From assembly GCA_041394725.1 (NCBI GenBank), contig JAWKHR010000027.1, positions 1 through 64,000 on the forward strand: a stretch of 64,000 bases of DNA, read 5' to 3'. The notes under the pieces are model-generated. The model did no database searches, was not told the origin of the DNA, and was given only the letters and a program-made list of their open reading frames with translations. The position numbers and the translations under genes are program-made. The DNA comes from JAWKHR01 sp041394725. Lineage in GTDB: Bacteria; Acidobacteriota; Vicinamibacteria; Vicinamibacterales; SCN-69-37. Positions 24,895 to 32,232 of this stretch are shown here, piece after piece. Every line of letters starts with the position of its first letter. Position 1 is the first letter of the stretch.

Positions 24895-25239
24895 TCAGGT
24901 CGTCTGCATGATCCGCGTGACCGCCGAGGCCACGCGATCCCAGTACGCGGCCTCGCGGTCGAGTTCGCGACGGCCGAGCGCGCTCAGGCGGTAGAACCGC
25001 GCGCGCCGGTTGTTCTCCGAGGTCCCCCACGACGCGCGCAGCCAGCCGCGCACCTCCAGCCGGTGGAGGGCCGGGTACAGCGCGCCCTCCTCCACCCGCA
25101 GCACGTCGTCGGAACTCCGCTGGATGAACTGCGCGACCGCGTAGCCGTGCATCGGGCCCCGGCTGACGGTCTTCAGGATGAGCATGTCGAGCGTGCCCGG
25201 CAGCAGCTCGCCCCCGGGGGCCGCGTTCCTCGTTCCCAT
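24895..25239 (-). CDS. PadR-family transcriptional regulator
   Basis: 114 residues. 'LLPGTLDMLILKTVSRGPMHGYAVAQFI' (given in part) is the classical PadR opening, 'RVEEGALYPALHRLEVRGWL' the recognition helix region, and 'ENNRRARFYRLSALGRRELD' the wing. It heads the ADOP operon. The ATG at 25239 overlaps an inverted repeat TAAG-ctt-CTTA (25239-25249), a plausible autoregulatory operator. Confidence 0.92.
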   Translation of the reverse strand: MGTRNAAPGGELLPGTLDMLILKTVSRGPMHGYAVAQFIQRSSDDVLRVEEGALYPALHRLEVRGWLRASWGTSENNRRARFYRLSALGRRELDREAAYWDRVASAVTRIMQTT

Positions 25240-25249
25240 AAGCTTCTTA
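25239..25249. promoter_or_regulatory. Short inverted repeat at padR start codon
   Basis: TAAG-CTT-CTTA covers the first base of the padR start codon and the bases just upstream. Position suggests a PadR operator that blocks transcription start. The repeat is short, so chance cannot be excluded. Confidence 0.3.
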
Positions 25250-25309
25250 GGGATAGTGATCGGTGCGGCCCGCGGTTGTCAAGGGGCGGGCGCGGGCCGC
25301 ACCGGGCGG

Positions 25310-26599
25310 TCACCGGCTCCCCTCGCCGAGCCCCCGCATGTCCCGCCGGATGTCGTTGATGTTCCACCCGGTGAGGACGGCGAGCTGGCGGGCTTCCTGC
25401 TCGTGGCGATCCCGGAGCGAGGCGCGATAGCGGTCCGCGGCCGCGCACGTCGCGTCACCCGTCCAGGCGTGCCGCAGGACGTAGCGGCCCTGGAAATTGG
25501 ACGTGTCGGCGGTGGTCTGGAACACCAGGTCCTCCGGGAAGTGCGTGCCGTCGTACCGGACGTGCAGGCGCGTGAGGAACGGGGCCTGGCGGCCGCGGCC
25601 CGCGCCCTCGTCGAGCCACCAGACGCCGAGCTGCCGCAGCTCGTCTGGCGTCAGCGGATCGGCCGCGCACGGATCGCACCAGCCCATGTCCCACGCGTAC
25701 TCGGTGAAGACCGTCGTCATCCCCTGGCGGCGGACCTGCTCGGCGAACATCGACCGGTAGAAGTCGGCGAAGCGGTCGCGCACGTAGACGGGGATCTCCT
25801 GGCCACTCGGCAGCTTCACCGTGCGGTAGTTGGTCGTCTCCACGCGGCCGCGGCGCGTGAGCGCGTAGACGAGCAGGTCCTGCGGCCCGCTCGCGTTGAC
25901 CGTGCCGAGCCGGATCGGCAGCATGAACTTCGGCGACGTGAACGTGACCTGGATCGGCCGCAGCATCGCGTAGCCGAGCCGGGCCTGCGCCTCGAGGTTG
26001 ACCTTCGCGACGAAGAACTTCATGTCCTGCCGGATGTAGCTGCGCAGGACCGCCGAGGCGCCGCGCGGGATCCGGTACTCGTTCAGGCGCAGCCAGCGCT
26101 CGAGGCCCTGGCTGTCGCTGGCGGAGAGGATCAGGATGTCGTACTCGCCGACCGTGTACTGCGCCTCGATCGTCACGCCCAGGCTCTTCGCCTGGCGCAT
26201 GTCGCGCGCCACGCCGCCGCCGCGGCCCGCGGCGCTCGCGGCCGGCCGCGCCAGCTCCTCGCGCACGCGGCACGGGTCCGCGTCGAAGTACTCGACCAGC
26301 CGCGGCGCCGAGAACGCGTCGAGGTGCGCGATGACGCCGCGGTCGACGACGCGGATCTGGTCGCGGGTGATGACGGTCGGCACCGGCACGACCATCGCGA
26401 ACTCGTCGGGCTCACCGCGGTAGTCGCTGGCCATCGTGATGGCCGTCCGGTCGCCGTCGCGCACGAGGACGACCTCCGACGCCTGGTTGAAGAGCTGCGC
26501 GTCAGCCTTCGCGACGTAGAACCCGCAGAACGCGAGGAGCGACGGCGTGGACCACGCCAGCGCCGCCGCGATGAACGCCGAGGTCAACAGTCGTTTCAT
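25310..26599 (-). CDS. Secreted DUF2330 family protein
   Basis: 429 residues with signal peptide 'MKRLLTSAFIAAALAWSTPS'. DUF2330 traits follow: 'FCGFYVAKADAQLFNQASEV', 'YRGEPDEFAMVVPVPTVI', 'GEYDILILSASDSQGLERWL' and 'TVFTEYAWDMGWCDPCAADP' with a Cys pair. Function unknown; these are envelope proteins. Its 5' end overlaps the RnfD-like gene by 98 bp in a different frame, so the two are transcribed together, apparently from the ECF-type promoter at 27473. Confidence 0.9.
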   Translation of the reverse strand: MKRLLTSAFIAAALAWSTPSLLAFCGFYVAKADAQLFNQASEVVLVRDGDRTAITMASDYRGEPDEFAMVVPVPTVITRDQIRVVDRGVIAHLDAFSAPRLVEYFDADPCRVREELARPAASAAGRGGGVARDMRQAKSLGVTIEAQYTVGEYDILILSASDSQGLERWLRLNEYRIPRGASAVLRSYIRQDMKFFVAKVNLEAQARLGYAMLRPIQVTFTSPKFMLPIRLGTVNASGPQDLLVYALTRRGRVETTNYRTVKLPSGQEIPVYVRDRFADFYRSMFAEQVRRQGMTTVFTEYAWDMGWCDPCAADPLTPDELRQLGVWWLDEGAGRGRQAPFLTRLHVRYDGTHFPEDLVFQTTADTSNFQGRYVLRHAWTGDATCAAADRYRASLRDRHEQEARQLAVLTGWNINDIRRDMRGLGEGSR

Positions 26600-27467
26600 G
26601 GACGGGGACTCCTGGAATGCGGCCGCGTCCCGACGTGGGACGCGACCAGGTGTAGGCCGTGCCGGGGAAGATGCGGTCGAGCAGCGGGGTCGCCAGTGAG
26701 AGGCCGGCGAGCGCCCAGATGGGCCCGTTCGTCCGGAACAGGCCGAACTGAATCCACCACGCGACGAGCGCGACGAGCGTGGCGAAGATCACCCGGCCCG
26801 CCCGCGAGTCGGGCGTGGTGCGCGGGTCGGAGATCATGAAGAACGTGAACACCAGCAGCGCGCCGCTCTGCAGGTGGTGCAGCGGGATCGCGAACGGGTC
26901 GCCGAGCCAGACCGCGCGGCCGGTGACGAGCGTGGTGTAGGCCGCGATGAAGGCCCAGGTGACGTCGCTCCGCGCCGCGCGGTTGACGACGAGCCCGCCG
27001 AGGCACGCCATCAGCGCCGCCGTGAACGCCACGCTGCCCCACTGCCCGGGAGACACCCACGCGTCGCCCGTGAACGCCAGGAGCACCGCGAGCGCGAAGT
27101 TCGTCGGGTTGAACAGGTGCTTGCCGCGGACGCGGACCAGGAACTTGCCGGCAATCGCGAGCGCCGCCCCCGCCATGGCGATCGACGGGTCGTTCGTGCG
27201 GAGCAGGAGGCTGAGCGAGAGTGCCGAGATGAGCGGACTGCGTGCGTCGAAGCGCGGCACGCGCCAGAGCCGCACGCACGCCGCCTGCACGAGCAGCGCC
27301 GTGGCGACGAGCAGCGCCACCCGCCCCGGCCGGACGTCGAACTCGAGCCGCAGGATGCCGTAGGTCAGCAGCGTCGAGAGCACCGCGATCTGGTAGTGGC
27401 GGGGATCCCGGAGCCACGTGACGGGCCGGTGCCACCAGGCGGACCGGGACGGGGTGTCGTCGCTCAT
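26502..27467 (-). CDS. RnfD/NqrB-like integral membrane protein
   Basis: 321 residues from the ATG at 27467. About eight to ten membrane helices. 'KHLFNPTNFALAVLLAFTGD' and 'SGALLVFTFFMISDPRTTPD' are typical of the RnfD/NqrB/UPF family, whose members pass electrons via covalent or bound flavin. The SGAT-type flavinylation motif of true RnfD was not found, so the redox role is uncertain. The C-terminal ~40 residues lie over the start of the DUF2330 gene, an unusually long overlap. The -10-like GACATCACC ends 6 bp before the ATG, implying almost no leader. Confidence 0.78.
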   Translation of the reverse strand: MSDDTPSRSAWWHRPVTWLRDPRHYQIAVLSTLLTYGILRLEFDVRPGRVALLVATALLVQAACVRLWRVPRFDARSPLISALSLSLLLRTNDPSIAMAGAALAIAGKFLVRVRGKHLFNPTNFALAVLLAFTGDAWVSPGQWGSVAFTAALMACLGGLVVNRAARSDVTWAFIAAYTTLVTGRAVWLGDPFAIPLHHLQSGALLVFTFFMISDPRTTPDSRAGRVIFATLVALVAWWIQFGLFRTNGPIWALAGLSLATPLLDRIFPGTAYTWSRPTSGRGRIPGVPVHETTVDLGVHRGGAGVVHAVAPRVLRVLRREG

Positions 27468-27472
27468 GCCCC

Positions 27473-27501
27473 GGTGATGTCCGGGGCCCCGGAAAAGTTC
27501 C
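27473..27501 (-). promoter_or_regulatory. ECF-type promoter of RnfD-like/DUF2330 operon
   Basis: Minus strand GGAACTTT (27501-27494), 12 nt, GACATCACC (27481-27473). It differs from the sigma-gene promoter (18398-18426) at one base of the -10 element and has the same spacing. This predicts control by the ECF sigma factor at 17822. Confidence 0.65.
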
Positions 27502-27510
27502 GGCGTCGCG

Positions 27511-29793
27511 TCAGCGGCCGGCGAGCGGCTCGACGAAGACCGCGCGGGTCGTCCAGGCGGATCGCTCGCGCGAGAGCCACGGCGGCGGCTCGGCGGGCGC
27601 CGACGCACCCGGCACGGTCGCCGTGGTCAGCACCACGGCCGCCTCGGCGAGCGCCGCGGCGTCGAGGCCGTCGAACGTCAGGCCCACCGTCAACCCGCCC
27701 TCCGGCACCGTCGCGTAGGTCGCCGTCCATCGACCGCGGGACACGCGTCCCGCGAGCGACGACCGCGACGGCGCGACGCCGGGAGGCAGCAGGATCTGCA
27801 GGGAGACGAGCGCGCGCGGCGTGACCGTCACCGAGACGTCGAGCCGGCCGCCCGGGCCCGGCACCACGATCACGCGGACGTCGGCGGGTGGCGGCGCGAG
27901 CGGCGCGGGCGCCGGCGCGCGGAACCGGAAGGGTTTCGCGAGCACGCCGAGCGGGACGGAGGCCTCGACCGGCGAGGCGTCGGCCACGAGCGACGCCGGG
28001 ACGGGCGTGGACGGCAGCGTCTCGTCCACGCCACGATCGAACGCCGGCTCGTTGCCGCCCACTTCCCACCACGCGCGACCCAGCCGATCGTCCTGGACGT
28101 AGCGCACCGCCTGCCGATGCGGACGATCCGCGGTGTACGCGGGCGCGCGCCAGGCGAGGACGCCGGCGGCGACGAGGCAGACGGCCACGACCGTGTTGCC
28201 GAAGCCGCGCGACCCGGGAGCGCGGCGCGCGGTGGCCGCCGCGACCGGCGCCAGGACCATGACCCAGGCCACGGCCAGGAGCGCGGGGTGAATCCAGGCC
28301 GGCGCGACCACCGGCATCCACCCGAGGAGCTCGGTCAGGAATCCGAACAGGCGGAGCGTGTCGCCGAGCCAGAACGCCGCCGCCGCCAGCGCGGCCGCGA
28401 CGGACGCCAGGCGCCAGCCACCGCCGCGCCGCCACGCCGCGGCGAGGACGATCGAGGCCACGACGAGCGGCCAGGTCACCAGGTACGACGCCGCCGGTGC
28501 GTACCACGCGAGCGCGCCGGCGAGCGCGATCCAGGCCGGCAGGATCGCCCACCACGACGCCTCGGGTCCGGTCCACGGTCGCAGCCGCGGCGGCACCGCC
28601 TCGCCGACGCGCCGGACGAGTCGTCCACCGGCCCATCCGGCGGCGACCAGCAACACCAGGAAGACCAGCGGCGACGCGTACCACGGGTACAGCTCGGCGC
28701 GCCCGGCGCGCAGGGCCCACGCCGCGCCGGCCATGGCGCCGGCGACCGCCGCGGCCGCGAGCAGCGCCCACACGGCGGTGACGACGAGGCCGATCGGGCC
28801 GCGCGCGCGCCAGCCGGCGGCGCCGAGCAGCAGCCAGGCGATCGCGCCGAGGACGACCGCGACGACCGCGACGTCGCGCGCAACACCCGAGCCGTAGACG
28901 ACGCCGCGCCGGGCCAGGGTGAAGAACGTCGGCGTGTCGGCGGTCGTGTCGAGGTCGGTGGCGTCCATCGCGCGGACCGTGGTGATGGCGTTGACCGTCT
29001 CCTGCCGCAGCGTCGCGTCGCGCACGCGCCCGGCGACGTCCCGATCCGTGTGGTAGGCGTACGAGTCGACGATCGGCGCGAAGTTGAGGCCATAGGCGCC
29101 GGTCGTGCGGAACACCGTGAAGTCCGTGTCGTTCGGCAGCCGGCGGTAGATTTCCACGGCGAACGACGCGCCGTCGGGATCGGCCGCGCCGCGCGCCCAC
29201 GCGTCGAGCGGCGTCCCCCGGCCGGGGCCGGCCTCGAAGAGGATGCCGCGTCCCGCGGCGCCCGTGCCGTCGAAGTTCAGGAACGCCTTCACCCGCGTGC
29301 GGACGGCCTCGTCCTGGATGGCCGCGCGCGCGCCCATCAGGCCGACCTCCTCCGCGTCGGTGACGATCACGAACAGCGCGTGGCGCATGGGCGCCGCCAC
29401 CAGCGCGCGGGCCGCCTCCAGGCACACCGCCACCCCGAGGGCGTCGTCGAGCGCACCAGGCGCCTCGGGCTGCGAGTCGTAGTGCGTCGTCAACGCGATC
29501 GCATCGGGACGATCACCGTCACGCCAGGCGATCAGGTTGACGACGTGCGCGGTGAGGCCGAGCCGGGGATCAACGGTCTCGATCTCCTGCCGGCGGACCT
29601 CGAGGCCGAGCTCACGAAGCTGGGCCTCGACGTAGTCTCGCGCGCGGCGGGCGGCCGGCGATCCGGCGGGCCGCGGCCCGATGGCGCCGGCCAGCGTCTC
29701 GACATGCGCGCGGGCCCGGCTCGCGTCGTAGGCGACGGACGACGGGCGGCAGGCGGCGCCGAGCAGGGCGAGTGTGCCGAGCAGGCCGACCAT
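27511..29793 (-). CDS. M28-family zinc peptidase with C-terminal membrane domain (ERMP1/Fxna-like layout)
   Basis: 760 residues. The start 'MVGLLGTLALLGAACR' is lipoprotein- or signal-like. The peptidase part (about 25-290) has the M28 ligands: 'LTTHYDSQPEAPGALDDALG' (His, Asp), 'VTDAEEVGLMG' (catalytic and metal Glu), 'FLNFDGTGAAG' (Asp) and 'PIVDSYAYHTDRD' (His). From about 310 to 560 there are eight or so membrane helices, then a soluble C-terminal region. Such proteins are aminopeptidases or carboxypeptidases acting outside the cytoplasm; the substrate is unknown. Confidence 0.88.
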   Translation of the reverse strand: MVGLLGTLALLGAACRPSSVAYDASRARAHVETLAGAIGPRPAGSPAARRARDYVEAQLRELGLEVRRQEIETVDPRLGLTAHVVNLIAWRDGDRPDAIALTTHYDSQPEAPGALDDALGVAVCLEAARALVAAPMRHALFVIVTDAEEVGLMGARAAIQDEAVRTRVKAFLNFDGTGAAGRGILFEAGPGRGTPLDAWARGAADPDGASFAVEIYRRLPNDTDFTVFRTTGAYGLNFAPIVDSYAYHTDRDVAGRVRDATLRQETVNAITTVRAMDATDLDTTADTPTFFTLARRGVVYGSGVARDVAVVAVVLGAIAWLLLGAAGWRARGPIGLVVTAVWALLAAAAVAGAMAGAAWALRAGRAELYPWYASPLVFLVLLVAAGWAGGRLVRRVGEAVPPRLRPWTGPEASWWAILPAWIALAGALAWYAPAASYLVTWPLVVASIVLAAAWRRGGGWRLASVAAALAAAAFWLGDTLRLFGFLTELLGWMPVVAPAWIHPALLAVAWVMVLAPVAAATARRAPGSRGFGNTVVAVCLVAAGVLAWRAPAYTADRPHRQAVRYVQDDRLGRAWWEVGGNEPAFDRGVDETLPSTPVPASLVADASPVEASVPLGVLAKPFRFRAPAPAPLAPPPADVRVIVVPGPGGRLDVSVTVTPRALVSLQILLPPGVAPSRSSLAGRVSRGRWTATYATVPEGGLTVGLTFDGLDAAALAEAAVVLTTATVPGASAPAEPPPWLSRERSAWTTRAVFVEPLAGR

Positions 29794-30125
29794 GCCGAGT
29801 GTGCCGCGCCAGCCGCGCCGCGGCCGCGCGCGGCGGCGGCAGCGGCAGCGGCAGCGGCGCCGGCAGCGGCAGTGACAGCGGCCGCGGCGGACGGCTTCGC
29901 GCGGCGGTCACCGTCCCTGGGCCGATCGGGCGCCGGACGGGCGCGCGCGGGCCGGCGGAGGTCATGCGCGCATTCTAATCAGGTGTCTCCCGCCGGAGAC
30001 AGCGTGACGTGACGGCGGAGAAGACGTCGAACGGGGGCGGGACGAGGTTTCGTCGCGTCGGAGGAAGCCGCGGCTGGCACCCGGCTTGCAGAAACTCCAG
30101 GTGCCAGCCTGATTTGGAGGTTGCC
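29794..30125. other. Intergenic region between divergent M28 and PEGA genes
   Basis: No gene seen in 332 bp. It contains a GGCAGC-type trinucleotide run (about 29838-29876), a minus-strand TAGAAT box near 29973 that could serve the M28 gene, and a perfect 7-bp hairpin TGTCTCC-CGCC-GGAGACA (29984-30001). Several long frames cross it but have no start, RBS or family match. Confidence 0.5.
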
Positions 30126-30683
30126 GTGTCTTCCCGTTCTCGTCATCTCATCATCGTGACCGCCGTGCTCTTTGCCGCGGCGCTCGTCTGGCCGGCGACG
30201 GCCGACGCGCAGCGACGCGGGCCACGCGGTCGTACCGTCCGCCCCGCGCCGGCGCGCAGCGTGGTCTACGTCGGCTACGGGTGGTATCCGGGCTTCGGCT
30301 TCTATGATCCGTACTGGTACGGCCAGTGGGGACCGTACGGGCCGTACGGCTACAGGGTGCTTCCCATCGACCGTCGCGCGTCGCTCCGGATCGACGCGAA
30401 GCCGCGCGACGCGCAGGTGTTCGTCGACGGTTACTCGGCCGGCGTGGTCGATCAGTACGACGGGATCTTCCAGCGCCTGAACCTGGAGCCGGGCGGTCAC
30501 GACCTGACGCTCTACCTGCCGGGCTTCCAGACCGTCACCGAGTCGATCTACCTCGGCCCCGGCGAGGACCGGCGCATCAAGATCGACCTCGCGCCGCTCG
30601 CGGCGGGCGAGGTGGCGACGCCGCCACCGGCGCCGCACGAGTCCGCCGCGCCGCCGCAGGCCCGGGCCGCGCCGGCCGGGTGA
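30126..30683 (+). CDS. Secreted PEGA-domain protein (5' part of a disrupted gene)
   Basis: 185 residues from the GTG at 30126, chosen for the GGAGG 6 nt upstream and a following signal peptide (ending ATADAQRRG). A Tyr/Gly/Pro-rich stretch (YGWYPGFGFYDPYWYGQWG) leads to a PEGA domain: 'SLRIDAKPRDAQVFVDGYSA' and 'EPGGHDLTLYLPGFQTVTES'. PEGA domains are surface beta-sandwich modules. The TGA at 30681-30683 cuts the protein inside a Pro/Ala linker; reading past it in the same frame gives more linker, and after a further shift a second PEGA domain (to 31006). Confidence 0.8.
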   Translation: MSSRSRHLIIVTAVLFAAALVWPATADAQRRGPRGRTVRPAPARSVVYVGYGWYPGFGFYDPYWYGQWGPYGPYGYRVLPIDRRASLRIDAKPRDAQVFVDGYSAGVVDQYDGIFQRLNLEPGGHDLTLYLPGFQTVTESIYLGPGEDRRIKIDLAPLAAGEVATPPPAPHESAAPPQARAAPAG

Positions 30684-31006
30684 CCGGCGGCCGCCGCGGG
30701 CGATGCCGCCCGGGCCGCCCCGGGACCGCCGGCACCACCGGTGGAGCCGGGGCGCCGGTGGAGCCGCGCCCCGCGGTCGCGCAGGTCGGCACGCTCGCGC
30801 TCCGCGTGCAGCCGACGGACGCCGAGATCCGAATCGACGGTGAGGCCTGGGCCTCCACGCCGGGACAGGACCGTCTGCTCATCCAACTGCCGGAGGGCCG
30901 CCACACCCTCGAGGTCTCGAAGGCGGGGATGCAGACCTACTCGCAGGACGTCCTGATTCAGCGCGGGCGGACGCTGTCGCTGAACGTGATCCTGAGGGAG
31001 CGGTAG
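30684..31006 (+). pseudogene. 3' remnant with second PEGA domain, separated by stop and frameshift
   Basis: The frame of the upstream gene continues as Pro/Ala linker (PAAAAGDAARAAPGPPAPP) to a GGGG run at 30749-30752. The -1 frame then carries 'PVEPRPAVAQVGTLALRVQP' and a full PEGA domain with 'DAEIRIDGEAWASTPGQD' and 'EGRHTLEVSKAGMQTYSQDV', stopping at 31006. One extra G in the run would restore the frame, and one changed base would remove the TGA. It is either a decaying gene or two sequence errors. Confidence 0.7.
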
Positions 31007-31126
31007 GTCCCGGATTCGGGGAGGCGGGCACCGGGCGCGACGTGCTGGCGCACCCGGTGCCCGGCGGTCCGGCGCCAGGACGCCGGCTGAGCCCGGTGCC
31101 TGCTAGGATCGGGCGCGGGACACCCC

Positions 31127-31732
31127 ATGGCACTCGATTCGTTCACGCCGGAGCAGATCGCGGCGTTGCTCATCGCGACCAGCTTCGCGGCCGGGCTGAA
31201 CACCTACGCGACGGGCGCCACGCTCGGCCTGCTGGAACGGTTCGGCGCGATCGCGCTGCCGCCGGCACTCGAACCGCTGGCGAGCTGGTGGGTCATCGGT
31301 GCGTGCCTGGCGCTCTTCACGGTGGAGTTCTTCGCCGACAAGGTGCCGGCGTTCGATCTGGTCTGGAACGCGCTGCACACGTTCGTGCGGGTGCCGGCCG
31401 GCGCGCTGCTGGCCTGGGCCGCGGCGACGCCGCTGTCTCCGGAGCAGCAGCTGATGGCGGCGCTCGCCGGGGCGGGGCTGGCGTTCCTCGCGCACGCCGG
31501 CAAGATGGCGGCACGGGCGGCGGTCACGCCCTCACCCGAGCCCCTGTCGAACACGGGACTCAGCCTGGCCGAGGACGCCGTGGCGATCGGCCTGACGTGG
31601 TTCGCGACGACGCATCCGTTGATCGCCGCGTTCATCGTGCTGGTGTTCGTCGTGATGATCGTCGTCGTCATCCGGGTGGCCTGGCGTGCATTGCGCGCGC
31701 TCTTCCGCGGCGCCCGTCGCCGGCTCGCCTGA
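31127..31732 (+). CDS. DUF4126 membrane protein
   Basis: 201 residues, about five membrane helices. 'ATSFAAGLNTYATGATLGLL' and 'FFADKVPAFDLVWNALHTFVR' (given in part) are the DUF4126 signature, followed by 'SNTGLSLAEDAVAIGLTWFA'. Function unknown. TAGGAT (about 31105) is a fair -10 box 15-20 nt upstream of the ATG. The gene appears monocistronic. Confidence 0.9.
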   Translation: MALDSFTPEQIAALLIATSFAAGLNTYATGATLGLLERFGAIALPPALEPLASWWVIGACLALFTVEFFADKVPAFDLVWNALHTFVRVPAGALLAWAAATPLSPEQQLMAALAGAGLAFLAHAGKMAARAAVTPSPEPLSNTGLSLAEDAVAIGLTWFATTHPLIAAFIVLVFVVMIVVVIRVAWRALRALFRGARRRLA

Positions 31733-31814
31733 CGGGACGTGTCCGGGGGCCAGCCAGGAAGGCGCCAGGGCCCGCCGCGCCGCGCCGCACCTGGTGCCCG
31801 GTCCGCCGGGCGGG

Positions 31815-32036
31815 CTAGCCGTGGTGCGACCGCGGCTTCATCGGGCAGGTGCTGACGCCGAGCAGCGTGTAGAGCGGACAGCTGCCGACGAGCCCGGTCA
31901 GGAGGGGCACGATGCCGACGTAGCCCCAGGCCGTCTGCGGCCCCGTGAACACGAGCGACAGCAGCGCGATGCCGAGCAGCACCCGGATGATCCGATCCAC
32001 GACGTGCTCATTGGCCGGCAGCAGACGTTCCCACAT
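31815..32036 (-). CDS. DUF2892 (YgaP-type) inner-membrane protein
   Basis: 73 residues from the ATG at 32036, preceded by GGGAGG. Pattern 'NEHVVDRIIRVLLGIALLSL' and 'GYVGIVPLLTGLVGSCPLYT' followed by 'LLGVSTCP' is the DUF2892 family, two helices with a conserved Cys after each. The same module is the C-terminal part of the YgaP rhodanese; here it stands alone. It is divergent from argG. Confidence 0.9.
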   Translation of the reverse strand: MWERLLPANEHVVDRIIRVLLGIALLSLVFTGPQTAWGYVGIVPLLTGLVGSCPLYTLLGVSTCPMKPRSHHG

Positions 32037-32147
32037 CTCGACCTCCCTGACGCCCGTCCGGCGTCCCCGGGCGCCGGCGTCTCCCTGGCGCCTGTCCGGC
32101 GACTCCCGGTGACGTCCGCCGATTCGGCGTCCTGCAACGATAGAGCC

Positions 32148-32181
32148 AGGATTCGGGAGAAGGATTCGGAGGAGGATTCGG
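32148..32181. repeat. Three AGGATTCGG direct repeats upstream of argG
   Basis: Copies at 32148-32156, 32161-32169 and 32173-32181, at 12-13 bp intervals, lie just before a possible -10 (TATCAT, 32193-32198) and 52 bp before the argG start. The regular spacing suggests a regulator site. No ArgR box was recognised. Confidence 0.35.
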
Positions 32182-32232
32182 CCGTCACCGGATATCATTG
32201 ACGTCTTTCGAGACTGCCTGCCGAGACTCCCT

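Noticed and set aside
26502..26599. Treating the RnfD-like gene as ending at 26600
   Set aside because: No stop occurs in frame before 26502, so the overlap is kept as seen.
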